NCBI GenBank assembly: GCA_004172935.1
Contig: SDZD01000056.1
Coordinates: 1-40,866 of the forward strand
Source: a bacterium
GTDB lineage: Bacteria; Armatimonadota; Abditibacteriia; Abditibacteriales; Abditibacteriaceae
Direction: 5' to 3'
DNA length: 40,866 bases
Below are positions 1 to 7,894 of this stretch, one piece after another (within the stretch, counting starts at the first letter, position 1; every line of letters starts with the position of its first letter). Made by a program: the position numbers and the translations under genes. The notes beneath the pieces were generated by a model. The model worked only from the letters and a program-made list of their open reading frames with translations. It was not told where the DNA came from and did no database searches.

Positions 1-200
1 TCCTGCCCCCGCCAATTAGGCAAGACCCCACCCCCATCCAATGAATTATCTGTGAACATCTGCGTCCATCGGCGCTTAAAAAGAACCCACCGCCAAAGCC
101 ACCAACCCTCTCAAAAATCCCTCTGCGCTTCTTATGCTCCTCTGTGCCCTCTGTGTTTAAAAATGCCCTATTCGCGTCTTTGCACCTTCGCGAGAACCCC
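1..200. repeat. Composite dispersed repeat, copy 1
   Basis: Non-coding stretch made of blocks that recur elsewhere in the window. A CCCCGCCAA block (start of window) matches one near 4470. A CATCTGCG...TTAAAA block (about 58-82) matches one near 4520. The core CTCTGCGCTTCTTATGCTCC through TGTGTTTAAAAAT (121-164) matches 4593-4636, 7288-7327 and 7923-7965. A tail CGCGTCTTTGCACCTTCGCG (172-191) matches 7882-7901. The left edge may lie outside the window. It ends about 75 bp before the ABC ATPase start. No coding potential is evident. Confidence 0.7.
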
Positions 201-260
201 CACGACCCAATTGAAAAGCTACCTTTTCAAAATCACAGCGGCCCATGCCCTCGCGCGTGA

Positions 261-266
261 TACAAT
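261..266 (+). promoter_or_regulatory. Candidate -10 box close to the ABC ATPase start
   Basis: TACAAT lies 8 bases before the ATG at 275 and there is no Shine-Dalgarno sequence between them. If this is the -10, transcription would begin about at the start codon, giving a leaderless or nearly leaderless mRNA. No convincing -35 box is visible, so this is tentative. Confidence 0.35.
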
Positions 267-274
267 TCCCCCCA

Positions 275-985
275 ATGGAACAGCCCCTGATCCGCGCGGT
301 GTCTCTGGCGCGGCGATATTTGGTTGGTAAACAAGAGGTACGTGCGCTCGATGGCGTCGATTTGGAAGTGGGGCGCGGCGAGTTCGTCGCGTTGGTCGGC
401 CCCTCCGGTTCGGGCAAGTCCACCTTGCTCAACCTCATCGGCGGCCTCGACCGCCCCAGCATCGGCGAAATCCACGTCGCCGACCTCGAACTGGGCCGCG
501 CCAACGATAACCAGTTGGTGCGCTACCGCCGCGAACGCATTGGTTTCATCTTCCAGTCGTTTAACCTGCTCATGATGCGCAGCGCCGTCGAAAATGTCGA
601 ACTGCCGCTCATCCTCGGCGAAGTCAAGCCCAAAGAGCGCCGCCAACGCGCCCTCGATCTGCTGACTTCGGTTGGCCTCGGCGCCCGCGCCAACCACAAG
701 CCCAACGAAATGTCCGGCGGCGAAATGCAGCGCGTCGCCGTCGCCCGTTCGCTCGCCAACAAACCCTTACTCCTGTTGGCCGACGAACCCACCGGTAACC
801 TCGATTCCAACACCGGACGCGACATCCTTAACCTGCTACGCGAAGCCGTGCGAGAACAAGGCGTTACCCTGGTTCTGGTCACCCACGACCCCGACGTAGC
901 TGCCCACGCCGACCGTATAGTCCACATGCGCGACGGCAAAATCCAACGCATCGAAGTCCTAAACCACACCCCAGACGAAAATTAA
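275..985 (+). CDS. ABC exporter ATPase, MacB/LolD type
   Basis: A 236-residue ATP-binding subunit that would energise the FtsX-like permease encoded at 1847-3121, probably for export of a peptide, lipoprotein or small toxic molecule across the inner membrane (substrate unknown). Visible motifs are Walker A GPSGSGKST (K48), Q-loop Q94, signature MSGGEMQ (146-152), Walker B LLLLADEP (D170, E171) and switch H204 in VTHD. Length and motif spacing fit the MacB/LolD group. The ATG at 275 was preferred over 245 because the family normally begins a few residues before the RAVSLARRY-like strand. The gene is separated from its permease by a transposase and repeats, which is unusual because the two are normally adjacent. 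No adaptor (MacA-like) subunit is present nearby. Confidence 0.9.
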   Translation: MEQPLIRAVSLARRYLVGKQEVRALDGVDLEVGRGEFVALVGPSGSGKSTLLNLIGGLDRPSIGEIHVADLELGRANDNQLVRYRRERIGFIFQSFNLLMMRSAVENVELPLILGEVKPKERRQRALDLLTSVGLGARANHKPNEMSGGEMQRVAVARSLANKPLLLLADEPTGNLDSNTGRDILNLLREAVREQGVTLVLVTHDPDVAAHADRIVHMRDGKIQRIEVLNHTPDEN

Positions 986-1067
986 ACATAAATCGAATTG
1001 AAGGTATTTGAACTTTGTATCTGATTTGCGAGTGTCAACTCACCATAATTCGAGTTGCGATTGCCCC

Positions 1068-1097
1068 ATGTAGGGGCGAACCTTGTGTTCGCCCTCA
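1068..1097. repeat. REP-like hairpin TGTAGGGGCGAAC...GTTCGCCC
   Basis: A perfect 8-bp stem, GGGCGAAC (1074-1081) with GTTCGCCC (1087-1094), around a 5-nt loop and preceded by TGTAG. Very similar hairpins occur at 10035-10063 and 36851-36880. Its position about 100 bp before the tyrosine transposase gene fits a REP element and its cognate transposase. Confidence 0.75.
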
Positions 1098-1197
1098 AAC
1101 AGTTCTCACTCACTAGCAGATGAGGGAATCAAATCTCAAAAGTCTGGCTATTAAGCTAATGTTACTTTCGCCCTTCCCATGAATCGCATCAGAGATT

Positions 1198-1608
1198 ATG
1201 AACTCGCATATTCAGGTTTATTTGCATTTGGTGTGGGGAACATGGAATCGGGATGAAATTATCTTGCCCTCATTCGAGCGTGAGTTATGGGGCGAACTGC
1301 GCAATTTGGTCGAAAAGCAAGGATGCCGATTACTGGCGCTAGGAGGAACAGGTAATCATGTCCATCTACTGGTACAATTCAACGCAACTCAAACTATCGC
1401 CGATTTCGTCCAAATCCTCAAAGGTGGTTCCTCGATATGGGTGAATGAAAAGGTTCGCCCCAACCTATTCTTCAAATGGCAAGGAGCCTATGGCGCTTTC
1501 TCAGTTGGCCACCGCGAAGTCCCGGAGATTATCGGCTACATCAAAAAACAAAAGCAACACCATGCTAATGGAACAACAACCGTCGGGTATGAAACAACAA
1601 ATAATTAA
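1198..1608 (+). CDS. REP-associated tyrosine transposase (Y1_Tnp family)
   Basis: A 136-residue HUH single-strand transposase of the IS200/RAYT group. The HUH metal site is H54-V-H56 in GNHVHLLV, and the catalytic tyrosine is probably Y114 in IIGYIKKQKQHH. These enzymes nick and join single-stranded DNA at REP hairpins, and REP-like hairpins flank this gene on both sides (1068-1097, 1629-1690). The protein ends soon after the Y1 helix, so the C-terminal tail is short; I cannot tell whether this is natural for its subgroup or decay. It sits between the two halves of a MacB-type exporter, so it was probably inserted there. No terminal repeats of a complete insertion sequence were identified. 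Confidence 0.85.
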   Translation: MNSHIQVYLHLVWGTWNRDEIILPSFERELWGELRNLVEKQGCRLLALGGTGNHVHLLVQFNATQTIADFVQILKGGSSIWVNEKVRPNLFFKWQGAYGAFSVGHREVPEIIGYIKKQKQHHANGTTTVGYETTNN

Positions 1609-1628
1609 TGCCCAAACCCTGACGCATC

Positions 1629-1690
1629 GGTTCCCGCGCAGGCGGGAAGTAGCCCGAAGGGCGAGCAGCGCGGGCTTTAGCCCTGCGGCC
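1629..1690. repeat. Palindromic repeats downstream of the transposase
   Basis: Consecutive hairpins: TTCCCGC (1631-1637) with GCGGGAA (1642-1648), then GCCCGAAGGGC (about 1652-1662), then CGCGGGCTTTAGCCCTGCGG (about 1669-1688). They resemble intergenic REP/BIME-type repeats common in bacteria. A GCCCGAAGGGC core recurs at about 35859-35869. No gene is apparent between the transposase and the permease. Confidence 0.6.
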
Positions 1691-1846
1691 AACGACCCCG
1701 CGCCTTATGCTGCTCCTGCGCTCAACGCTCCCACACCTCTGTTCGCCCCTCATTCTCACCACCGCATTGCGCCCAATAAACCTTCCTATCCTCATTCCAT
1801 GAATCACAACCGCTAATTTTCGGCTCTCTGTGTTTAATCATCCACT

Positions 1847-3121
1847 ATGACTATTCGTGATAAATACTCGACGGCGTGGTCCAACCTGGGCCGCCGTAAA
1901 GTTCGTACATTCCTCACTTCGGTAGGTGTCATCGTCGGTATCATGACGATTGTCACCCTCATCTCGCTCGTTAACGGCGTGCAGGTCCAGGTCAACAACC
2001 AGTTCGAGAAAATCGGACTCGACCGTGTCTCCGTGCGTCCACGCACCTCAGGTGGTGGAGGGGGCGGCTTCGACATGTTCAACATGCGCGAGCGCACCAA
2101 AATCATCACCGCCGCCGACATCGAGCGCTGGCGCAAATGGCCGCTCGTCAAAGGCGTGCGCCCCGAAATCGACTTGCCCTTCGGCGTCATCACCAAAATC
2201 CACTGGAAAGGCCAGAGCAAATCTGTGCGCGTCGAAAACGAGCAGGGTGGCCCGATGGGGAACATCTTCCTCACCGAAGCCCCTGATCCCCTCGCTGGCT
2301 CACTCGACCTTCCCGAAGCGCGCGGCTCCATTGTGCTCAATAAAGGCATTCTGCGCGCCTTCGATGTCGAACAATCCAAAGCCTCCACGCTAGTCGGCCA
2401 AAAGGTCCAGATTTCGCTCGAAGCCCCACGCGGCGAAAAGAAATCCTTCGACTTCAAAGTCATCGGCGTTTCCAGCGAAGGCGGCGCAGCGGTTCAAGTG
2501 CCCGCCGCCGACCGCATCGCCATGAAAAGCTGGTGGAACAACGAACCCGACCCGCTCAAAACCCAGGGCTACGACTCGGTCACTCTGCGTACCGCCAACG
2601 TCAGCGATGCCAAAATCGTCGTCGATGACATCCGCAAAGAGAAGTTCGAAGTCCGCTCGCTCGATGTCATCCTCAACATCGCCAACCGCATCTTCGCCGT
2701 CATCAAGGCTATGCTCACTCTGGTCAGCAGCGTCGCTCTCTTCGTGGCGTGCATCGGCATCGTCAACACCATGATTATGTCCATCTACGAGCGCACCCGC
2801 GAAATCGGCACTCTCAAGGCTATGGGCGCCTCACGCGGCGACATCCGCCAAATGTTCATGATGGAAGCGGGCTTCATTGGCCTCATCGGCGGCGCCTCCG
2901 GCCTTTTCCTCAGTTGGGCGCTTGGGCGCATCCTCAACGCTGGAATCCAATGGTACGCCCGTCATAACGACCTCCCGCTCCCCGACAACCTCTTCATCAT
3001 CACTCCGATATTGGCCGTGCAAGCCCTGTTCTTCGCCTTCCTCATCGGAGTCTTCGCTGGTCTGTACCCAGCCAACCGAGCCGCCCGCCTCGACCCCTTG
3101 GCCGCACTCCGCCACGAATAA
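1847..3121 (+). CDS. ABC exporter permease, MacB/FtsX family
   Basis: A 424-residue permease. One membrane segment near the N-terminus (about residues 20-45, FLTSVGVIVGIMTIVTLIS) is followed by a large extracytoplasmic MacB-type domain (about 46-275). The C-terminal FtsX domain has three more membrane segments (about 283-310, 338-360, 385-412), with the conserved cytoplasmic stretch YERTREIGTLKAMGAS between the first two. The end PANRAARLDPLAALRHE is typical of the family. It should pair with the ATPase at 275-985. The start has no Shine-Dalgarno; a partial dispersed repeat ending CTCTGTGTTTAA (1826-1837) lies 9 bp upstream. A strong terminator follows directly. Confidence 0.92.
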   Translation: MTIRDKYSTAWSNLGRRKVRTFLTSVGVIVGIMTIVTLISLVNGVQVQVNNQFEKIGLDRVSVRPRTSGGGGGGFDMFNMRERTKIITAADIERWRKWPLVKGVRPEIDLPFGVITKIHWKGQSKSVRVENEQGGPMGNIFLTEAPDPLAGSLDLPEARGSIVLNKGILRAFDVEQSKASTLVGQKVQISLEAPRGEKKSFDFKVIGVSSEGGAAVQVPAADRIAMKSWWNNEPDPLKTQGYDSVTLRTANVSDAKIVVDDIRKEKFEVRSLDVILNIANRIFAVIKAMLTLVSSVALFVACIGIVNTMIMSIYERTREIGTLKAMGASRGDIRQMFMMEAGFIGLIGGASGLFLSWALGRILNAGIQWYARHNDLPLPDNLFIITPILAVQALFFAFLIGVFAGLYPANRAARLDPLAALRHE

Positions 3122-3143
3122 AATTCGCCCCCTCAAAGCACAG

Positions 3144-3175
3144 CCGCGCAGATGCACCATCATCTGCGCGGTTTT
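3144..3175 (+). terminator. Rho-independent terminator after the permease gene
   Basis: A perfect 11-bp stem, CCGCGCAGATG with CATCTGCGCGG, a 6-nt loop and a following TTTT. It starts 22 bp after the permease stop. Confidence 0.88.
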
Positions 3176-3223
3176 GCCATTACAAGACAATGCCCATCCC
3201 CGCGAGAGGACATTTGAAATGCT

Positions 3224-3254
3224 TGTAGGGACATCGCTTGCGGTGTCCGCGAGA
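3224..3254. repeat. REP-like hairpin TGTAGGGACATCGC...GGTGTCC
   Basis: TGTAGGGACATCG followed by a complementary CGGTGTCC half. It shares the TGTAGGG start and hairpin layout of the elements at 1068 and 10035 but has a different stem, so it may be a second REP subtype. The adjoining non-coding stretch to 3376 holds other short inverted repeats and no recognisable gene. Confidence 0.5.
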
Positions 3255-3376
3255 GATTGACTCGCCCTCGGTGAGTGGTTCCTCTCCATTTATGTGGGGA
3301 GGTCGGGTGCCCTTCGGGCGTGGGGCCAAAAACGCCAGATTCTTCCACGTCCCGCGAAGTCAGCAGGGGGCGAAGG

Positions 3377-3928
3377 CTAACGAGCGGCTTCGCGAGCCTC
3401 TGCTGGTGCATCAACATACTCAACAGGCGCAAAAAGCCGCTCCGCTACAAGGCTAAATTCGTCGTGCTTAAGCGCCGCTTTTCCATTGAAGCGATTCCAA
3501 CGAACCCCCTCCATGATTCCCGCATCAGACACTTTTTGCACCGCCGGAATCGCCCAATGGGTTTGGGACATATCGGCAAATGGCGGATACGGCCTGGACT
3601 CTCTCCAAACACGTCGTCGTATCGCCGAAGCGATGGTCGGCTTCGGTTCCGGTGCGGGATTGGGAGGAGCCTGTAAGGTGCATGGCGCCGAGTTCAGCAA
3701 GCGCGCGATAACAACAGCAAACTCATAGCGCGTTACCGTCACATTCCCCTCAAACTTCCCATTCGGCTTACCTTCAATAATCCCTTGCTCTGCCAACCTC
3801 TTAACTGCATCCCCCGCCCAGTGCCCCTCAGGCACATCAGGAAAAGTCATGGTCGTTGGGGCATCCGCCAATGCCACACCGGGCAAAGCGAGGGCAAAAC
3901 CGAAGAGTAGGGAAGTAAGGCGTTTCAT
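3377..3928 (-). CDS. Exported protein with two SLH domains
   Basis: A 183-residue protein with a signal peptide (about residues 1-22, LLFGFALALPGVALADA). Two S-layer homology segments follow: one about 29-78 (FPDVPEGHWAGDAVKRL through TRYEFAVVIARLL) and one about 117-166 (FADMSQTHWAIPAVQKV through EFSLVAERLF). SLH domains bind cell-wall polymers or hold proteins to the envelope; two copies is fewer than the three of a classical binding unit. They are joined by a proline-rich linker. Read on the minus strand, GAGG lies 7 bases before the ATG, one of the clearer ribosome sites here. No catalytic domain is present, so an envelope structural role is likely. The C-terminal end abuts repeat-rich DNA and may have been extended by it. 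Confidence 0.8.
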   Translation of the reverse strand: MKRLTSLLFGFALALPGVALADAPTTMTFPDVPEGHWAGDAVKRLAEQGIIEGKPNGKFEGNVTVTRYEFAVVIARLLNSAPCTLQAPPNPAPEPKPTIASAIRRRVWRESRPYPPFADMSQTHWAIPAVQKVSDAGIMEGVRWNRFNGKAALKHDEFSLVAERLFAPVEYVDAPAEAREAAR

Positions 3929-3982
3929 AACGTAACCTCAAACGCGAACACAGGTAAATCTAACAGCTTCGAGTCCCATTTC

Positions 3983-4339
3983 CTATCTGCTCCGAACACC
4001 CCACGGCCCGTAACACAGCAATAAACCGAACCCGACAAGCAACCCCGAAACAAACAGAAGAGGAGCTAACAGTCCCCAGAAACGAAGCACTGCCTCCCAC
4101 CCATAACTTGGAATTGCCTCCGGTCCTAAACCATCACGAAAAAACCATGCGATGGGCATAAAAGCGCACAGCAAAAATACAGACGCTGCAAAAAGCAACG
4201 AAGCGAAAACGCGCGTAAAAACCGAGTGCCCCCTCAACCCCCACACCGACATCACAAGCGTACAAGCCGAAACAGGCAACCATCCCCATCCAAGCGCCAA
4301 CGAACCCACAGGTGTATCCAAAAGCCAATCAATCACCAT
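3983..4339 (-). CDS. Small membrane protein of unknown function
   Basis: A 118-residue protein that I do not recognise. It has about three hydrophobic segments: residues about 12-34 (GSLALGWGWLPVSACTLVM), 44-68 (ASLLFAASVFLLCAFMPIAW) and 88-112 (WGLLAPLLFVSGLLVGFGLL). A GGAG ribosome site lies 6 bases before the ATG on the minus strand, which supports it as a real gene. It lies upstream of and in the same direction as the SLH gene with a 54-bp gap, so the two may be cotranscribed. Confidence 0.6.
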   Translation of the reverse strand: MVIDWLLDTPVGSLALGWGWLPVSACTLVMSVWGLRGHSVFTRVFASLLFAASVFLLCAFMPIAWFFRDGLGPEAIPSYGWEAVLRFWGLLAPLLFVSGLLVGFGLLLCYGPWGVRSR

Positions 4340-4416
4340 TTTTCACTCCACCACAAATCCTACTCACACAACAAAACCACATTCAAGCACCCAGGTGTCA
4401 CCTCTTCTCCTGCCTA

Positions 4417-4466
4417 ATTCTCAATAAGCCCTTCAAAGATTGAATAAAAATTGATTAATCAATCCC
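4417..4466. repeat. AT-rich repeat, copy 1
   Basis: About 50 bp starting TCTCAATAAGCCC and including AAAGATTGAATAAA and the palindrome TTGATTAATCAA. It is closely similar to 23641-23690. The two copies adjoin unrelated genes, so it is a dispersed element and not a gene-specific site. Confidence 0.6.
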
Positions 4467-4640
4467 AACCCCGCCAAATAAGCAAGTCCCCACCAACATC
4501 CAACAATCTTCGGCGTTTCATCTGCGGTTAAAAACCACCAAACCCCAATTCCCACACCCGAACACCAAAGCCAAGATTCCCTCTCTCAAAACCTCTGTGC
4601 TTCTTAAGCTCCTCTGTGTCCTCTGTGTTTAAAAATCTCT
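4467..4640. repeat. Composite dispersed repeat, copy 2
   Basis: This holds the same block order as 1-164: a CCCCGCCAAATAAGCAAG block, CATCTGCGGTTAAAA, a CGAACACCAAAGCC block and the core CTCTGTGCTTCTTAAGCTCC...CTCTGTGTTTAAAAAT (4593-4636). It ends 60 bp before the histidine kinase start. Together with the AT-rich repeat it accounts for most of the gap 4340-4695. Confidence 0.7.
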
Positions 4641-4695
4641 TTTGCGTGCTTACGAAACCCGATAACGGAGCATAATTAGCACACTCTCCCATCAT

Positions 4696-6240
4696 ATGAC
4701 TTATAACGCGGATGGCCGCCTCAGATGGGCCGCTTTGCGTCGCTTCGATCCCCCGCTCGAAAGCGAATTTCGCGACATTTACTATCAGCGCGTTGTGCCC
4801 AGTTTGCGCCTCGTCGCGCCGTTCATGGTGCTGCTACTCTTCATCGGTTTGCAGCTGTCGGGCAAGACGCCCGCTGGCTACGACCTTTCGATAGCCGTTC
4901 CTCAACTCATGCTGTGGACTGCGGTGTTCCTCCTGACATGGGTGCCCGGTTTCGGTCGGGCATGGCAACCCATATTGGTCGTGATGGCGCTCATCACAGC
5001 GGGGGCAGTGCTAATGCCCTTCGTCCCCGAATTGGTCGCCGAAACCAATGCAGCCACCAATATCAGCGGTCAGGTGCCCACCCTGCCGCAACAGCGCTTC
5101 TACTTCGTGATGCAGTTCGCCATTCTGCTCATCCCCTTCGCGATGCTGCGCCTCAACTTCTTGTGGTCAACCCTCCTCTACATCGGGGTGGTCTGCATTG
5201 GTCTGGCGGCGTTCACCTCCGGTTTCCCGCCGCCCACTCCCGATAACCGCACGCTCGGCATCTACCTCGATCTGCACTACACGCTGCTCCCGATGGTATT
5301 CGTGGTTTCCACCATGCTGCTCACCGCCTTCCTTCAGGAAGCGGCGGTTCGCATCGCTTTCAACGCCACCCATCAGCTCAAACTCACCGCCCACCAACTC
5401 GAAGAAGAGCGCAACGACGAGCGTCGGCGCCACAAGCAAACCGAGGGCAAATTGCATGTGCTGGCGCAGGCCATCGGCGGCATCGTCCACGATCTGGGTA
5501 ACCCGCTGTCGGCGGTTCAAATGGGCAGCGCCACCCTCGAAATCTTCCTCGAAGACGAAGAACCCGATAAAGAACTGCTCACCCAGTTCGCCCACTCCAT
5601 CAACGATGGCGCCCAAATGCTCGACTTCCTGCGTCTGTCGCTCATCGAGCAAACCCGCGTTCTCGAAGGCAAGCCCACCCCCGTCGATTTAAAACCCGCC
5701 GCCCTGCACGGCATCCTGCAAAGCAGCGTGCGCTTCCAGAAGAAGTACCTTCTCGGCTCACGCACCATCCGGCTTCAAGATGGCGACGCCGTGCTACGCG
5801 CCGACGAGATGAAAATGGTGACGGTGTGGATGAACCTCATCGGCAACGCCCTCAAATACTCCGACGGCGAAATTGATGTGCGTTGGCTCGAACTGCCGTT
5901 GGATGAGGGCGTCGCCTTGATCGTCGCCGTCGCCGATAAAGGCACCAAAGGGCAGGGCATATCCCGCGATAACGCCGCCAAGCTCTTTTCCCCCTTTGGC
6001 CGACTCGACGTTCATTCCCAAATCGAAGGCACCGGACTTGGGTTGTTGTCGGTGCAAAAAATTATGGAAGCCCACGGTGGGCAGGCGTGGATAGAAGGCT
6101 ACGAGGACGGCACCCCCGGCTCCGATTGCTTCTCCACTGCGCGGGGCGATTTCCCCACCATGCTCGAAGCCGACGACCGCACCGCCTTCGTTGTCTCCTG
6201 CCCATTGGCGACTAGCGCCACTCTCGCCTACGCCAGTTAA
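4696..6240 (+). CDS. Membrane-bound sensor histidine kinase
   Basis: A 514-residue kinase. The N-terminal half has about six membrane segments (roughly residues 35-55, 67-90, 92-113, 132-150, 153-175, 192-213) and no recognisable extracellular sensor domain, so the signal is probably sensed within or near the membrane. A short coiled coil leads to a dimerisation/phosphoacceptor helix with H265 in GGIVHDLGNPLSAV. The ATPase domain has the N box NLIGNALKYS (N384), a G1-like VADKGTKGQGIS and a G2 box GTGLGLLSV. All catalytic boxes look intact. The likely partner is the CheY-like regulator at 6716-7141, encoded on the same strand after a 475-bp gap. No DNA-binding domain is present in the pair. 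Confidence 0.9.
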   Translation: MTYNADGRLRWAALRRFDPPLESEFRDIYYQRVVPSLRLVAPFMVLLLFIGLQLSGKTPAGYDLSIAVPQLMLWTAVFLLTWVPGFGRAWQPILVVMALITAGAVLMPFVPELVAETNAATNISGQVPTLPQQRFYFVMQFAILLIPFAMLRLNFLWSTLLYIGVVCIGLAAFTSGFPPPTPDNRTLGIYLDLHYTLLPMVFVVSTMLLTAFLQEAAVRIAFNATHQLKLTAHQLEEERNDERRRHKQTEGKLHVLAQAIGGIVHDLGNPLSAVQMGSATLEIFLEDEEPDKELLTQFAHSINDGAQMLDFLRLSLIEQTRVLEGKPTPVDLKPAALHGILQSSVRFQKKYLLGSRTIRLQDGDAVLRADEMKMVTVWMNLIGNALKYSDGEIDVRWLELPLDEGVALIVAVADKGTKGQGISRDNAAKLFSPFGRLDVHSQIEGTGLGLLSVQKIMEAHGGQAWIEGYEDGTPGSDCFSTARGDFPTMLEADDRTAFVVSCPLATSATLAYAS

Positions 6241-6715
6241 AAAGCACCAGAAACTCCCCCAATAACGCCAAAACCAGAGACCCTCTAATTATTTGTAGGG
6301 CCAGGGACCCATTATGGTGGGCACCCGGCGAACGCCAGGGTAACCATGTCCGTGACAGGGGATTCCGCATCGTTTAAATACCCATATCCATGCATGTGAA
6401 AAGGGGGCGCTCGACAAAGTTGGGGCCATTCTCGTTGGCTGCGGTTTTTCACCGCTTTGTGCCAGTGAGAGCCGAAAAATGTTAAGTCGCCGTCATGCTG
6501 GCCCACGACTAGTAACTATGCCACAGCAGCGGCCCATCCGTCGCCCATTGCGCGCGTGTATATTGTAAGTACAAAGTGCCCGCACGCCCCGAAAAATGCG
6601 CCGGATGCGCTCTTTTGAGTGTCTCCGCCCCCCATTTTTTCGCTGGCAAACGGGCTTTCGGAAGCCGCCGTATTGAAACTTCCGTCACAGGCACGAATAC
6701 ATTAGGAAAGCAAAT
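6241..6715. other. Long intergenic region between kinase and response regulator
   Basis: 475 bp without a supportable gene. The left part (about 6293-6350) starts TGTAGGGCCAGGGACCCA and folds imperfectly with TGGTGGGCACCC, resembling a REP-like repeat. A short minus-strand ORF (6312-6506) has no ribosome site or recognisable family. The right part has no clear promoter. A ribosome site AGGA (6704-6707) precedes the response regulator. Confidence 0.5.
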
Positions 6716-7141
6716 ATGGCACAACGAATTTTAGTAGTCGATGATGAGGAACATATCCGCTTCCTCATAAAAACCAACCTCGAACGCGCCGGATACGAAG
6801 TCATCACCGCGCCCAATGGTCGCCTCGCCGTCGAAACCGCGCAAGCTTTCAATCCCGACCTCGTCGTGATGGACGTTATGATGCCCGAAATGGATGGCCT
6901 TGAGGCCATGCGCATCCTCAAAGCCGACGACGCCACCAGCGCCATCCCCGTGGTTCTGCTCACCGCCAAAGGTCAGGACTCCGATGTATTTGAAGGCTGG
7001 CAAAGCGGCGCCGACCTCTACCTGACCAAACCCTTCCACCCCCGCGAGTTGCTACTCTTCATCAAACGCATCCTCGACAACGCCGAAGAAATGGAGCGCA
7101 GCAACCAAACCTTCGAAGTCACCGACCTCGACGAAGAATAA
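6716..7141 (+). CDS. Single-domain (CheY-like) response regulator
   Basis: A 141-residue receiver domain with no output domain. Key residues are the acidic pair D9/D10, the phosphoacceptor D53 in VVMDVMMPEMDG, the switch T83 and K105 in YLTKPF. After the receiver there is only an acidic tail (EEMERSNQTFEVTDLDEE), so it should signal by protein contact. The start is fixed by an AGGA ribosome site 8 bases upstream. It is likely phosphorylated by the kinase at 4696-6240 (inference from proximity). The output could be motility, secretion or a further phosphorelay step; nothing nearby decides this. Confidence 0.93.
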   Translation: MAQRILVVDDEEHIRFLIKTNLERAGYEVITAPNGRLAVETAQAFNPDLVVMDVMMPEMDGLEAMRILKADDATSAIPVVLLTAKGQDSDVFEGWQSGADLYLTKPFHPRELLLFIKRILDNAEEMERSNQTFEVTDLDEE

Positions 7142-7252
7142 ACCCTGACACATCTCCCCCTCTCCCCATTCCCTCTCTCACAAATCCTCCGCGACTCTGC
7201 ACCCTAAAAATCCATACCCTAAAAGCCCCCTCCAAACCGCACCTCTCCACCC

Positions 7253-7327
7253 CCGAACACCACAGCCACTAACCCTCTCAAAAATCCCTCTGTGCTTCTT
7301 ACGCTCCTCTGTGCCCTTTGTGTTTAA
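7253..7327. repeat. Composite dispersed repeat, copy 3 (partial)
   Basis: This carries the CGAACACCACAGCCACTAACC block and the core CTCTGTGCTTCTTACGCTCC...CTTTGTGTTTAAA (7288-7327). The CCCCGCCAA and CATCTGCG blocks are missing. The core ends 32 bp before the deaminase start. Confidence 0.7.
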
Positions 7328-7359
7328 ACATTCATTTGAATCCAAACTCACTCCCTGAA

Positions 7360-7827
7360 ATGCGCCACGACGACGAACGTTGGATGCGAGAAGCTCTCAG
7401 CGAAGCCCGCCTCTGCCTACGCGGCACTGATAACAACTCCGACGATGTCCCCATCGGCGCCGTAGTCGTCTTCGAGGGCCGCATCATCGCCCGCGCTCAC
7501 AACGAAGTAGTTCTGCATAGCGACGCCACTCTGCACGCCGAACTCATCGCCATCCGCGTCGCCCTCGCCACTCTAAACCGTCCCCGTCTCGACGGCTCGA
7601 CCCTCTACGTCACCCTCGAACCCTGCCCGATGTGCGCGGGCGCCCTCTGGCTCTCCCGCATCGACCGCATAGTCTTCGGCGCCCACGACGCCAAAGCCGG
7701 CGCCTGTGGCTCCCTCTTCGACATCCCCCGCGACCCCCGCCTAAATCACCGCCCCCAACTCAAAGGCGGCATTCTGGAAGCAGAATGCGCGCAACTGCTC
7801 AGCACATTCTTCCAATACCGCCGCTAA
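7360..7827 (+). CDS. tadA: tRNA-specific adenosine deaminase
   Basis: A 155-residue zinc deaminase that converts the wobble adenosine-34 of tRNA-Arg(ACG) to inosine. The zinc/catalytic motif is H59-A-E61 and the other zinc ligands are C89 and C92 in EPCPMCAGAL. TadA-specific stretches follow: RIDRIVFGAHDAKAGACGS, PRLNHRPQLKGGILEAECA and LLSTFF. Length is normal. ATG 7360 was chosen because MRHDDERWMREAL matches the usual N-terminus; the upstream in-frame ATG at 7318 falls inside the dispersed repeat. No Shine-Dalgarno is visible. A long hairpin follows the stop. Confidence 0.93.
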   Translation: MRHDDERWMREALSEARLCLRGTDNNSDDVPIGAVVVFEGRIIARAHNEVVLHSDATLHAELIAIRVALATLNRPRLDGSTLYVTLEPCPMCAGALWLSRIDRIVFGAHDAKAGACGSLFDIPRDPRLNHRPQLKGGILEAECAQLLSTFFQYRR

Positions 7828-7844
7828 GCCATTAAACACAGAGA

Positions 7845-7894
7845 GCGCAAAGGCGCGAAGAAGAGAATTTTTAATCTTCTTCGCGTCTTTGCGC
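7845..7894. repeat. Long inverted repeat after tadA
   Basis: A 20-bp stem (7845-7864 with 7875-7894) with a single G-T type mismatch and a 10-nt loop rich in T. The right arm contains TTCGCGTCTTTGCGC, the tail block of the composite repeat, so this is that repeat folded on itself. It begins 18 bp after tadA and may also stop transcription. Confidence 0.75.

Noticed and set aside
6312..6506. Minus-strand 64-residue ORF in the kinase-regulator gap
   Set aside because: No ribosome site, no recognisable family, and it overlaps a REP-like fold.
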